A stretch of DNA of 64,000 nucleotides, from positions 1-64,000 of the forward strand of contig SKVJ01000015.1 of NCBI GenBank assembly GCA_007129495.1, given 5' to 3'. Origin of the DNA: Dehalococcoidia bacterium (GTDB lineage Bacteria > Chloroflexota > Dehalococcoidia > GIF9 > AB-539-J10). A program made the translations under genes and the position numbers. The notes below the pieces were generated by a model. It saw nothing but the letters and a program-made list of their open reading frames with translations, was not told the origin of the DNA and did not search any database. Every line of letters begins with the position of its first letter. The stretch's first letter is position 1. Shown here in pieces: positions 46,995 to 55,781 of this stretch.

Positions 46995-47033
46995 GTTGTT
47001 GATGGAGAAGGTCGGTATGGAAGGCATAAATCT

Positions 47034-48503
47034 ATGAAGACGGAGTTTCTGGCAGCGATTACCCAGCTATCCTCCGAGCGCAATTTGCCGCGGGAGATCA
47101 TTCTGGAGGCTCTTGAGGCAGCACTCGCCTCAGCGTACAAGAAAGAGGTGTTCACCGGGGAAGAGGAAGTGACTGTGAAGATCGACACCTCTACCGGAGA
47201 TGTACATGTCTACCTTCTCAAGAGCGTCGTGGAAGACGTGGCAGAACCCGATAGAGAGATATCTCTCGATGATGCCCGAAAGATACGCAAGGATGCGGCC
47301 GTCGGGGACGTCATCGAGATCGAGTCAACACCACAGGGAGCCGGCAGAATCGCAGCACAGATTGCCCGACAGGTAGTACTGCAGCGCCTGAGGGAAGCCG
47401 AGCACCATGCGACCTTCGAGCAGTTCGTAGGAAAGGAAGGGGAGATCGTAACCGGCACGGTGCAGTTCTCCCAGCCAAATGCGGTATATGTGAACATCGG
47501 GCGACGCGAGGCAATTCTCCCGTCGAGCGAGCAGCTGCCGAATGAACGCTACCACCAGGGACAACAGTTGCGGTTTTACTTGCTGCAGGCAAGCCAGGAG
47601 GGACGTAGCCCTCGAGTTATGCTTTCTCGTTCCCACCCCAATCTGGTGCGCCGTCTCTTCGAAATAGAGATTCCGGAAATTCACAGCGGAGTGGTAGAAA
47701 TACGAGCAGTCGCTCGCGATCCGGGCCAGAGAAGCAAAGTTGCCGTGTCGAGCCGTCAGGAGTCCGTGGAACCGGTGGGGTCTTGTCTCGGTCCGAGAGG
47801 CATTCGCCTTCAGAGCATTATGAATCACCTGAACGGTGAGAAGGTGGACATCGTTGAATGGCATCCTGACCAACGCGTCTTCATCGCCAACGCACTGAGT
47901 CCGGCCCAGGTTTCACACATTTCCCTTGATGAAGCTGCCCGGACGGCAATCGTGGTCGTCCCTGATAAGCAACTCTCTCTCGCCATTGGCCGAAGTGGAC
48001 AGAACGCCCGCCTGGCGGCCAAGCTCACAGGTTGGAGAATCGACATAAAGAGCACCTCAGCTGCAGCAGCGCAGCTTGGTGAGATGAAGGAGGCAGTGAG
48101 TACTGCTGTCGAGCCGGAACCTGCTCCCGCTGAAGAAGCCGCTCTCGAGACCGCACCTCAAGAACCCATAGGCCAAGAACCTGGGGAGGTCACTGCGGAG
48201 TCAGAACCGGCATCACAGCCTTCATCAGCTACCCGCGATATGAAGGAAGTCACAGGCGCCGAGGAACCGGAGGCTGTCACCGACGAGCAACCTCATAAAG
48301 AGGTAGAAGACGTTGAGACTCTGGAACAGCTTCTTGCGAGCGAAGTGTTCCGATTTGAAGAGGATTCCGGAAAGGGATCACAATCCGTTCTAAGATTTGC
48401 CGAGGACATCTTGCCTGGTACCAGGAGGGGCGGCAAGAGCGACAAAGGCAAATCAAGAAAGAAGCGTCGAACGTATAGCGAGGATTCGGATGAGGCGTCC
48501 TAA
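47034..48503 (+). CDS. nusA: Transcription termination/antitermination factor NusA
   Basis: 489 aa. N-terminal RNA-polymerase-binding domain (MKTEFLAAITQLSSERNLPR), S1 domain (GEIVTGTVQFSQPNAVYVNI), KH1 (VGSCLGPRGIRLQSIMNHLN) and KH2 (LSLAIGRSGQNARLAAKLTG). Residues from about 350 on are an acidic, Glu/Pro-rich low-complexity extension ending in a basic patch, in place of the AR repeats of gamma-proteobacteria. The usual upstream gene rimP is absent; the leader instead carries a terminator-like hairpin that may allow autoregulation. It overlaps ylxR by 14 nt. Confidence 0.97.
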   Translation: MKTEFLAAITQLSSERNLPREIILEALEAALASAYKKEVFTGEEEVTVKIDTSTGDVHVYLLKSVVEDVAEPDREISLDDARKIRKDAAVGDVIEIESTPQGAGRIAAQIARQVVLQRLREAEHHATFEQFVGKEGEIVTGTVQFSQPNAVYVNIGRREAILPSSEQLPNERYHQGQQLRFYLLQASQEGRSPRVMLSRSHPNLVRRLFEIEIPEIHSGVVEIRAVARDPGQRSKVAVSSRQESVEPVGSCLGPRGIRLQSIMNHLNGEKVDIVEWHPDQRVFIANALSPAQVSHISLDEAARTAIVVVPDKQLSLAIGRSGQNARLAAKLTGWRIDIKSTSAAAAQLGEMKEAVSTAVEPEPAPAEEAALETAPQEPIGQEPGEVTAESEPASQPSSATRDMKEVTGAEEPEAVTDEQPHKEVEDVETLEQLLASEVFRFEEDSGKGSQSVLRFAEDILPGTRRGGKSDKGKSRKKRRTYSEDSDEAS

Positions 48504-48801
48504 GCAGGAGCCTCAGCGCACTTGTGTCGCCTGTGGCGCCACGAAGGACCAGAGATTACTCGTACGCATCGCCCATGGCCCGGACGGCGGTCTCAGTATC
48601 GGGAGTTCACCTCATAAAAGCGGCAGAGGTGCTTATATGTGTCCGAACCGTGAGTGCTGGGCAAAGGGACTCAAAGGAACCCGACTGGAACACTGTCTTC
48701 GGACCAAGCTCACCGATGAGAACAGAGCGGCTCTGCTACAATACTTGAGTTCGCTCCAGGAGTCTGTACCCAATGGCAAGATTTACACGAAGCAGGAATA
48801 G
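48490..48801 (+). CDS. YlxR family RNA-binding protein
   Basis: 103 aa from the ATG at 48490 (GAGGA 5 nt upstream), inside the end of nusA. The core PQRTCVACGATKDQRLLVRI, then GRGAYMCPNRECW, is the YlxR/DUF448 pattern. It is a small RNA-binding protein usually found between nusA and infB, and proposed to act in RNA processing. The longer open frame upstream overlaps nusA and is not coding in this frame. It overlaps infB by 29 nt. Confidence 0.93.
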   Translation: MRRPKQEPQRTCVACGATKDQRLLVRIAHGPDGGLSIGSSPHKSGRGAYMCPNRECWAKGLKGTRLEHCLRTKLTDENRAALLQYLSSLQESVPNGKIYTKQE

Positions 48802-50620
48802 GGCCCGACCGAGGCAGAAACCACGGTCGACTCCTCGCGCTGACGCACCAACTGAATCAGGCGCTTCTGTGCAAAGAAAGCCGGAAACCGGCCGCAGCGC
48901 TCAGGTGGAACTCGGAAACGCCTCGCTGACGGTGAAGCAACTGTCTGACATCCTTGATTCCGATGCTGCTCGAGTTGTCAAACAACTCATGAGACGCGGG
49001 ATGATGGCCAACGTCAATGACGTGATCGACTTTGAGACCGCAGCACGGGTTGCCCAGGACCTGGGTTATCAGGTTATACGGAAGAAAGACCAAGTCAAGG
49101 AGAAAGCAAAGGCACCTACCGGAGGAGAGAACGTGGTTGTCCGGCCTCCAGTAGTGACAGTCATGGGTCACGTAGACCATGGAAAGACAACACTTCTGGA
49201 TACGATCCGTCACACGAGCGTAACGGCTCGTGAGGCGGGAGCTATTACCCAGCACATCGGCGCTTATCAGACCGTTGTGGGTGACCGTCCGATTACGTTT
49301 CTGGATACTCCTGGACACAGAGCTTTCACTGCCATGCGTGCCAGGGGGGCCCACGCCACTGATATCGTTGTTCTTGTGGTTGCCGCAGATGATGGCGTGA
49401 TGCCACAGACACGCGAAGCTATCGACCACGCCAAAGCATCCGGTGTGCCAATCGTAGTGGCAATTAACAAGATAGATAGGCCGGAGGCTAACGTCGATCG
49501 CACGAAACAGCAACTTATTGAGGCGGGACTAGTCATCGAAGAATTCGGCGGGGATGTAGTCTGCGTGCCACTGTCCGCCAAGAGTGGAGATGGTGTTCCG
49601 GAGTTGCTGGAAAACCTGTTCCTGGTTGCAGATGTTGCGGATCTCCAAGCGGATCCGACCGGTCCGGCAGAAGGAATTGTCATCGAAGCTCGTCTCGATA
49701 AGCTGCGCGGACCACTATCCTCTCTACTGGTACAAAAAGGGACGCTTCGACTCGGTGATGCTGTGATAGCCGGTTCAACGTGGGGCAAGATCAAGGCGAT
49801 GTTCAACGACAGAGGTGAACGAATCGCCTCGGCTGGCCCCTCCACGCCGGCTGAAGTCCTCGGACTCAGCGGCGTACCGCTTGCAGGCGAGTTGTTCACC
49901 GTTACTGTCGATGACAAGGTTGCGCGCACTATTGCTGAAGAGCGCCAGAAGACCGCTGCCCCATCTCAACTGAGCCTTAGCTCCCTGTCTAGCCAGATAG
50001 GAGAGGGACAGATCAAGGAATTGAGCATCGTGCTCAAGACCGACGTGCAGGGAAGCATCGAACCGATACGTAATAGCATTGAACGCCTGGGCAACGAAGA
50101 GGCCAGGCCGAAAGTGGTGCTTGCAGCAAGTGGAGCGGTTACGGAGAATGACATATTCTTGGCGGCAGCGCACAAAGGTATTGTCATCGCCTTCAATACA
50201 AAGGCTGCTCCGGGCGCGGAACAGGTGGCAGAACAGGAAGGTGTGGCGATTCAGAGGTATGACATCATCTACCGACTGGAGGAAGACATAGCGGCCGCAC
50301 TCGCTGGAATGCTTAAGCCGGCATACGTTGAGACTCTGGCGGGCCGTGCCGAGGTCAGGGCGATATTTCCGGGAGGAAAACAGGGGAAGGTCGCTGGAGT
50401 TCTGGTACGAGAGGGCCGCGTATGGAAAGGTGCGTGGAAGATACGTATAGTCCGGGATGGCGAGGTGGTCAATGAACCTCAGATCAGGAGCATCAGGCGC
50501 TTCAAGGAGAATGTCAACGAGGTAGCCGCCGGGCTGGAATGTGGTATCAGTCTCGTCCCGTTTGGCGACACCCAGGTCGGCGACATCATAGAACTATATC
50601 GCCGGGAGAAGACGAGCTAG
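48773..50620 (+). CDS. infB: Translation initiation factor IF-2
   Basis: 615 aa, a short IF-2. The N-terminal region is basic, with one IF2_N-like segment (LSDILDSDAARVVKQLMRRG). G domain: VVTVMGHVDHGKTTLLDTI, FLDTPGHRAFTAMRARGA, NKIDRPEANVDRTK. Domains II-IV follow, ending with the fMet-tRNA-binding C2 domain (ECGISLVPFGDTQVGDIIEL). The ATG at 48773 has AGGAG 10 nt upstream and lies within ylxR. Confidence 0.97.
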   Translation: MARFTRSRNRARPRQKPRSTPRADAPTESGASVQRKPETGRSAQVELGNASLTVKQLSDILDSDAARVVKQLMRRGMMANVNDVIDFETAARVAQDLGYQVIRKKDQVKEKAKAPTGGENVVVRPPVVTVMGHVDHGKTTLLDTIRHTSVTAREAGAITQHIGAYQTVVGDRPITFLDTPGHRAFTAMRARGAHATDIVVLVVAADDGVMPQTREAIDHAKASGVPIVVAINKIDRPEANVDRTKQQLIEAGLVIEEFGGDVVCVPLSAKSGDGVPELLENLFLVADVADLQADPTGPAEGIVIEARLDKLRGPLSSLLVQKGTLRLGDAVIAGSTWGKIKAMFNDRGERIASAGPSTPAEVLGLSGVPLAGELFTVTVDDKVARTIAEERQKTAAPSQLSLSSLSSQIGEGQIKELSIVLKTDVQGSIEPIRNSIERLGNEEARPKVVLAASGAVTENDIFLAAAHKGIVIAFNTKAAPGAEQVAEQEGVAIQRYDIIYRLEEDIAAALAGMLKPAYVETLAGRAEVRAIFPGGKQGKVAGVLVREGRVWKGAWKIRIVRDGEVVNEPQIRSIRRFKENVNEVAAGLECGISLVPFGDTQVGDIIELYRREKTS

Positions 50621-50674
50621 CAGGCTGCAGTGTCCGATTGTTCAACCACAGCCGCTTGCTCGCGAGGGGGTGAT

Positions 50675-51022
50675 GTGTCTAGAAGAACACTTCGGCTGAA
50701 CCGAGCCATACAGCAGGAAATCAGCCAGCTTCTCGAAAGAGACCTCAAAGACCCGCGCCTCTCCGGCCTCATTTCAGTCACTGAGGTCTCAATCACGGAG
50801 GATATGCGCCACGTACGGGTGTACGTAAGCGTTATCGGCGATGCTGCACTCCAGGCTGAGGCGCTGCAGGGATTCAAGGCTGCCTCCGGATTCATCCGCA
50901 AGGAGGTTTCCACTAACCTGAGGATGAAGCATGCGCCGGAGTTTGATTTCGAATACGATCACTCAATCGAACGGGGTGCAGCAATGCTGCAGCTGATAGA
51001 ACAGGTCACCAAGGAAGAGTAG
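50675..51022 (+). CDS. rbfA: Ribosome-binding factor A
   Basis: 115 aa from the GTG at 50675, which has GAGGGGGTG immediately upstream and gives the usual N-terminus (SRRTLRLNRAIQQEISQLLE). The KH-like fold has DLKDPRLSGLISVTEVSITE and LRMKHAPEFDFEYDHSIERG. It assists 16S maturation, chiefly in the cold. Last gene of the nusA operon, 54 nt after infB; it converges with the dehydratase gene with a 9-nt gap. Confidence 0.94.
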   Translation: MSRRTLRLNRAIQQEISQLLERDLKDPRLSGLISVTEVSITEDMRHVRVYVSVIGDAALQAEALQGFKAASGFIRKEVSTNLRMKHAPEFDFEYDHSIERGAAMLQLIEQVTKEE

Positions 51023-51031
51023 CCTGTTCCG

Positions 51032-52459
51032 CTAGTCAATCCCACAGAGACGCTTGGCGGCTCTCTGTTTCACCCCCATGTTTATCTCACGCGCTATCAT
51101 TATGCGTTGGGCTTGAGGTGATCCGGCACCATGCATAGATTCTGGAAGATAACAGACCGCGCCCATTCCCATTGTCAGAGACTCAATGAGCCGTAGTACC
51201 CGCATCCTCGCCTCCGCGGGGACACTCGCTACACCTTTCATGTACTTTTCAACGTACTTTCCGATACGCGGATCGCGTAACTCCTTCTCCGAAGGCACGG
51301 TGGCGACCGCGCCACCAGCGATGTCATGAGCCATTCGCGCAAGTTCGTAAGGCACTCTCGTCACATGCAGCTTGGTGATATTAGCCATAAGAGAGTTCAC
51401 GTAGAATGTGCCGGATGGTTCCGGAGCTCCTTCGTGTGCACAGGCAAGGCTGCAGCAGTAGATAGTCTCATTGAGGTGGTTCATCTCTACAATCTTATCT
51501 TTAACGTGAGGTACATCCGCGATACCGTTGTACTCAGCGATCGTCTGTGTCGCTCCTATGAGCACGTCACCCATACCAGCTTTGCACGCGTAGCTCTGAC
51601 GATGATACGAGGCGAACTTCTCGACAATCTCAGTAGCAAATTCGTACTCGCGGCACATGAAAACGCGCTCCCAAGGAACGAATACGTCATCAAACACCAC
51701 GAGGCATTCATGCCCCCCGTAGAAGACGTTGCCTACATCGTAGGTCTTGTCTTCAAGCTTGCGTGTATCACTGGGTTGACGCCCATAGATGTAAATCACC
51801 CCTGCAGTGTCACTGGGAACAGCAAATGATATCGCGTAGTCCTTGTCCTCTTGACGCATGGCACGGGTTGGCACCACGATGATCTCGTGCGAGTTCAGCG
51901 CACCCGTCTGGTGCAGTTTCGCCCCCCTCACAACGATACCATCTGAATCTTCTCGTATCACGTGCGTGTACATATCCGGATCAGCCTGTTGCGCGGGGCG
52001 AAGCCTTCGGTCACCCTTTGCATCTGTCATTGCTGCATCACATACAAGATCTTCCTTTTGCACATACTCGAGGAACTTCAGGAACCGCTCGTGATACCCT
52101 GTTCCGTGGGCACGATCGATATTGTATGTGACCACAGAGAGCGTATTGAGCGCGTCCATGCCAGCACACCGCTGAAAGCAGGTCCCGGTGTGTGCACCCA
52201 TCAGCCTCTCCATCTTGGACTTCCTCACCAGGTCATCGGCACTCTGGTGGGTATGCGTGAACCGGTTGATGCGATTACCAGTCAGATGGGAAACCGCCGT
52301 CATGATGTCGCCCTGCGCCATTTCGTACGTTGCGGCAACAGCATTCATGGAAGGTGCTACGAGGGGATGATCAACAACATTGGTCACCAACTCTCCGAAC
52401 ATATGTACTTCCAGATTGAGTCGGCGCAGGCTGTCGATGTATTCCTGCCTTGTCTTCAA
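51032..52459 (-). CDS. 4-hydroxybutyryl-CoA dehydratase / HpaB-family flavoprotein
   Basis: 475 aa. Similar throughout to AbfD-type 4-hydroxybutyryl-CoA dehydratase, e.g. MNHLNETIYCCSLACAHEG and ESMHGAGSPQAQRIMIARE. The [4Fe-4S] ligands appear kept: C94 and C98 (CFQRC), H286 and C292 (HRQSYAC). From memory the H-to-C spacing in the clostridial enzyme is one residue longer. This ligand set separates it from plain 4-hydroxyphenylacetate monooxygenases, which lack the cluster. The enzyme dehydrates 4-hydroxybutyryl-CoA to crotonyl-CoA via an oxygen-sensitive radical mechanism. The start is TTG 52459 with GGAG 7 nt upstream. Downstream of an acyl-CoA dehydrogenase and a crotonase. Confidence 0.85.
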   Translation of the reverse strand: MKTRQEYIDSLRRLNLEVHMFGELVTNVVDHPLVAPSMNAVAATYEMAQGDIMTAVSHLTGNRINRFTHTHQSADDLVRKSKMERLMGAHTGTCFQRCAGMDALNTLSVVTYNIDRAHGTGYHERFLKFLEYVQKEDLVCDAAMTDAKGDRRLRPAQQADPDMYTHVIREDSDGIVVRGAKLHQTGALNSHEIIVVPTRAMRQEDKDYAISFAVPSDTAGVIYIYGRQPSDTRKLEDKTYDVGNVFYGGHECLVVFDDVFVPWERVFMCREYEFATEIVEKFASYHRQSYACKAGMGDVLIGATQTIAEYNGIADVPHVKDKIVEMNHLNETIYCCSLACAHEGAPEPSGTFYVNSLMANITKLHVTRVPYELARMAHDIAGGAVATVPSEKELRDPRIGKYVEKYMKGVASVPAEARMRVLRLIESLTMGMGAVCYLPESMHGAGSPQAQRIMIAREINMGVKQRAAKRLCGID

Positions 52460-52609
52460 TGCGAATCTCCAGTCGTTTTCTAATCTGCCGCCACGTAATT
52501 CGACACGGAAACAGGCGGCCCCCCCTGTAATCGCCAGAAACGCGACCCTCTCACGTATCCAGATGCACCACCAGGGAGACTCTTGACTTCCACGTTGCCG
52601 GCGCTGACA

Positions 52610-53746
52610 CTACCGCAGAAGGTCGCGCGCAATGACCATTCGTTGAACCTCCGACGTTCCCTCATAGATTTGAGTGAGTTTCGCATCGCGGAAGTAACGC
52701 TGCATCGGCGAATCCATCATATATCCGTAGCCGCCAAACACCTGGATGCCATTTACCGCGATCTGCATACAGGTGTCACTCGCCACAAGTTTTGCCATCG
52801 CTGCGACTTTGACTGCATCTTCCCCGTCGTCCATAGTGCGCGCCGCCTTGTAGGTCAACAGACGAGCAGCTTCCACCTGCCACGCCATATCTACGAGCAT
52901 CCACTGCACCGCCTGATTCTCGGCAATAGGCTTTCCGAACTGCTTGCGCTCTTTCGCATATTCAATGCACCGGTCAAGTACCGCCTGTCCGATACCGACG
53001 GCCTGGCATGCAATACCGATGCGCCCCTCATCCAGAGTTCCCAGGCATATCTTCATACCCTTGCCCTCAGCTCCGAGGCGGTTGGCCGCCGGTACCCGCA
53101 TGTTGTCAAACACCAACTCCGCATTCGTTGCGCCCTTCATGCCCACCTTTTCGTACTGAGGCCCCCTGCTGAAGCCGGGCATATCCGCTTCAACAATGAA
53201 TGCGGTCATACCGCGCGGAGCGAGGTCGGGTATACCGGCAAATACTACGATTGTGTCGCACGCGGGACCATTCGTGATGAAGAGTTTGGAACCGTTGAGC
53301 ACGTAGTCATCTCCATCGCGGACGGCAGTAGTCTTGATATTAGCTATGTCGCTTCCCGCCTCAGCTTCGGTAATGGCAAACGCACCGACCTTTTCTCCGG
53401 AACACAATGGCGGCAAGAACTTATGCTTCTGCTCCTCGGTACCATACAGAAATATCGGTCGAGCGCATAGACTGATGTGTGCATCGACAATATCGCAGGT
53501 AGACGCGCAGACTCTCGCCAACTCTTCCATAACGATAGTCAGTGCCATCACATCGCCACCACTGCCTCCGTATTCAGCAGGTATCGCAAGTCCCGTGAAG
53601 CCAACTTCCGCCAGCTTCTTGAAGTTCTCCATTGCAAATACTTCAGCCTTATCGACAGCATCGGCATTCGGCTCGATCTCGTTCCGTGCAAATTCGCGCG
53701 CAGTTGCCTGCAACATTTGCTCCGCTTCACTCAAATGGAAATCCAT
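52610..53746 (-). CDS. Acyl-CoA dehydrogenase
   Basis: 378 aa from the ATG at 53746 ([20 protein letters not shown]), with AAGGAGG 8 nt upstream. The three-domain fold is visible: FAD site [20 protein letters not shown], and the catalytic base E362 in the C-terminal [19 protein letters not shown]. It oxidises an acyl-CoA to a 2-enoyl-CoA using FAD; a short-chain substrate is plausible. No electron-transfer flavoprotein genes are nearby. Confidence 0.93.
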   Translation of the reverse strand: MDFHLSEAEQMLQATAREFARNEIEPNADAVDKAEVFAMENFKKLAEVGFTGLAIPAEYGGSGGDVMALTIVMEELARVCASTCDIVDAHISLCARPIFLYGTEEQKHKFLPPLCSGEKVGAFAITEAEAGSDIANIKTTAVRDGDDYVLNGSKLFITNGPACDTIVVFAGIPDLAPRGMTAFIVEADMPGFSRGPQYEKVGMKGATNAELVFDNMRVPAANRLGAEGKGMKICLGTLDEGRIGIACQAVGIGQAVLDRCIEYAKERKQFGKPIAENQAVQWMLVDMAWQVEAARLLTYKAARTMDDGEDAVKVAAMAKLVASDTCMQIAVNGIQVFGGYGYMMDSPMQRYFRDAKLTQIYEGTSEVQRMVIARDLLR

Positions 53747-54101
53747 CAGTGTTTCCTCCTTCGCCACATTACTATCGACAGCGTAAGTGTACCCTCTCGG
53801 TCTTCGCCTGAAAACAGGGCTGAGCAATTTTCTCCAACCACCTCAAATGCCCGCAGTCAATTCGTAGTCGGGTCGTACCCTGCCGTCATGAACCTGCTAC
53901 CACAACAGCGGTGCGGCCCTTCATCTGTAATCGTCACTATGTGCGGGGCCTCTGGGACATCCATATGGTGGAATCCCACCACAGCATATGTGAAACACCA
54001 ATATGCTTCTCTCACCGAGCAACGTTCCTCAGCAGGCGTAGCGACTTCCAACTCTCGCACGGCTGCACGGAGTACCTACCCATGTTACCCGTATCTGTGC
54101 G
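53747..54101. other. Gap between acyl-CoA dehydrogenase and enoyl-CoA hydratase
   Basis: 355 nt. It contains one possible small minus-strand gene (53857-54060). Apart from the acyl-CoA dehydrogenase ribosome binding site I see no clear promoter or terminator. Confidence 0.4.
53857..54060 (-). CDS. Possible small hypothetical protein
   Basis: 67 aa from a GTG, with a balanced composition (Trp, His, Tyr, Cys pairs: EAYWCFTYAVVGFHHMDVP and HRCCGSRF) unlike most spurious frames. There is no good ribosome binding site and no family recognised. It would lie in the middle of the catabolic gene group, co-directional with it. It may equally be a chance frame. Confidence 0.3.
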   Translation of the reverse strand: MRELEVATPAEERCSVREAYWCFTYAVVGFHHMDVPEAPHIVTITDEGPHRCCGSRFMTAGYDPTTN

Positions 54102-54920
54102 CTAGCCTTCATGATCGACCTCACGGCGGAACTGCGGGGGCCGTTTCTCGCGATACGCTTTCAGCCCTTCATCGATGTCACCTGTGGCCGTATATAATGC
54201 CTGCACGAGCTCGGGCTCCATGGCAGCAAGTCCCGCTGACGGAGCAACAGTGGCCGCATTGATCATGCGCTTGACCAGCCTTAGCGCAGTAGGCCCTTTC
54301 GTGGACAGCTTATCAGCCAATTGAAGCGCACATCGCATGAGGTCCTCCGTGGGAACCACCTCATGAACAAGTCCTATCTCCTTTGCTTCGCTCGCAGCGA
54401 CTCTGTCGCAGGTCATAATCATCCTGCGTGCCTGAGCTGGACCCACAAGGGCCAGTAGCGGATACAGACAACTCACCGAATAACCGATACCTATAGCAGT
54501 CTCCGGAATACTACAGTATGCGCCCTCGGCGATCAGGCGGAAATCGCAGCACGTAACCAGACCCAGACCGAGACCAACACACGGACCGTTAATGGCCGCA
54601 ATGGTAATCTGATGCAAATTCATCCAATTGCGCACAAGAAGCTGTCCGTTCTCCTGGAACACACGCTCGTTTGGCTGTCGCGTATCGTACCATTCATCAC
54701 GCGCCGTCTCGGTAACATCGATGCCTGCACAGAATGCTCGACCGGCGCCGGTGACAATCACGAATCGCGTTCGAATATCCCGGCGAAGCTCATCCACAAT
54801 ATCGCCGAATTCGTACAACATCGCGACGTTAAACGCGTTGAGTTTGGAAGGCCGATTCAACGTAATGCTGACTGTCTCGCCATCCTTTTGGACAACGAAG
54901 TGGGCGTAGTGTTTAGCCAC
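54102..54920 (-). CDS. Enoyl-CoA hydratase/isomerase family protein
   Basis: 272 aa from the GTG at 54920, which has AAAGGAG 8 nt upstream; the ATG at 54956 is less well placed. Crotonase features: RPSKLNAFNVAML, oxyanion-hole GRAFCAGIDV and GPCVGLGLGLVTCCDFRL. One catalytic glutamate is present (E140, SIPETAIGIG), but the first position lacks Glu (GLGLVT). It may be a hydratase, an isomerase or another crotonase. First gene of a minus-strand acyl-CoA group with the dehydrogenase and the 4-hydroxybutyryl-CoA dehydratase-type gene. Confidence 0.9.
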   Translation of the reverse strand: MAKHYAHFVVQKDGETVSITLNRPSKLNAFNVAMLYEFGDIVDELRRDIRTRFVIVTGAGRAFCAGIDVTETARDEWYDTRQPNERVFQENGQLLVRNWMNLHQITIAAINGPCVGLGLGLVTCCDFRLIAEGAYCSIPETAIGIGYSVSCLYPLLALVGPAQARRMIMTCDRVAASEAKEIGLVHEVVPTEDLMRCALQLADKLSTKGPTALRLVKRMINAATVAPSAGLAAMEPELVQALYTATGDIDEGLKAYREKRPPQFRREVDHEG

Positions 54921-55466
54921 GAAGAGACTCCTTTCGCCGCTGAATGTGGCCGCCATAATAGGGTGGATGAGGAACCGTCATCGACAGATAACCTTCGGCA
55001 TTGAATCAGATTCGATTTCTCTTGTCTAATTGTCATCGCCGGGTATTGTGCTGAAGGCGAGCTACCACTCTCTCCGGATAAAAGGCGAGAGCATGTAATC
55101 GCGCCCGAAACAGTACTGCTGATTACGATCCTCCCACAGGATCTGCCTGCAATGTGGATGCGGTCAGCATCGTTTACGAAGAAGATGACCGCTCAACGAA
55201 GCGATCCGAGAGGAAAGATCAACGTCAATGTACGTTGCAGGTTAAACGCACCATCTCCAGAGGAGTGAGCGGGAGTGTCAAACCCGCCTGCTCACGAAAC
55301 GGAGCGACTGTAGACTGGTGAAGCGGGACGATCCGGTGTCAGACCTCATCGATCGGGAATGCGCTGCTCCGAAAGGCTGACAACCGGCAGGATGTGGAAG
55401 CGGCGAACCCTCTGCACGACGCTGCGAGGATGATACCACTCTCTGCGGCAACTACTCGGCACGATA

Positions 55467-55495
55467 TTGACACTAACGGTGCCATAAGATAATGT
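55467..55495 (+). promoter_or_regulatory. Promoter upstream of ino1
   Basis: Perfect TTGACA at 55467-55472, exactly 17 nt, then TAATGT at 55490-55495. Transcription would start near 55502, leaving about 280 nt of untranslated leader before the ATG at 55782. Confidence 0.55.
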
Positions 55496-55538
55496 TGGGG
55501 CGTTGCAGATGTAGTGGATTGGATCGGCGGCAGTGGCA

Positions 55539-55554
55539 GGACAAGTGCTTGTCC
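55539..55554 (+). repeat. Short hairpin in the ino1 leader
   Basis: GGACAAGTGCTTGTCC, a perfect 16-nt palindrome: 6-7 bp stem with a small loop, about 40 nt into the predicted leader. Could be part of a leader structure or an operator. Confidence 0.4.
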
Positions 55555-55781
55555 GTATGGTGTCATGGAGCGTGCGCGAGAAGCGTGTTACACACCATAA
55601 TCTCCACAAGAGATCCCCTGAGCGGGTCATCGAGAAAGACAGCACAAATACGGGACTGCTTACCCGTTTGACACCAGACCGTTACCACTGGAAGAGCGCC
55701 GATAATGGGTCGGTGATGGTCAGCCGCAGGGAGTCCCACGATCCCGGTGACACAAGAACTACCAAGGAGGGATAGGACGAT

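Larger units (their letters stand above)
46665..47033. other. Divergent control region between rpsL and nusA
   Basis: 369 nt with no gene. It contains back-to-back promoters (minus 46848-46820, plus 46911-46939) separated by 62 nt, and a terminator-like element in each leader: 46703-46765 for the rpsL side and 46973-46994 for the nusA side. The arrangement suggests both translation operons are controlled after initiation. Confidence 0.7.
54921..55781. other. Long intergenic region upstream of ino1
   Basis: 861 nt, the largest gap in the window. Open frames exist on both strands but lack ribosome binding sites and look like chance. It holds the ino1 promoter (55467-55495) and a leader of about 280 nt with a hairpin at 55539-55554. 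The first 500 nt show nothing I can name. Confidence 0.5.

Noticed and set aside
55346-55645. 99-codon minus-strand frame in the gap before ino1
   Set aside because: No ribosome binding site, no family signal, and it overlaps another equally open frame and the ino1 promoter.
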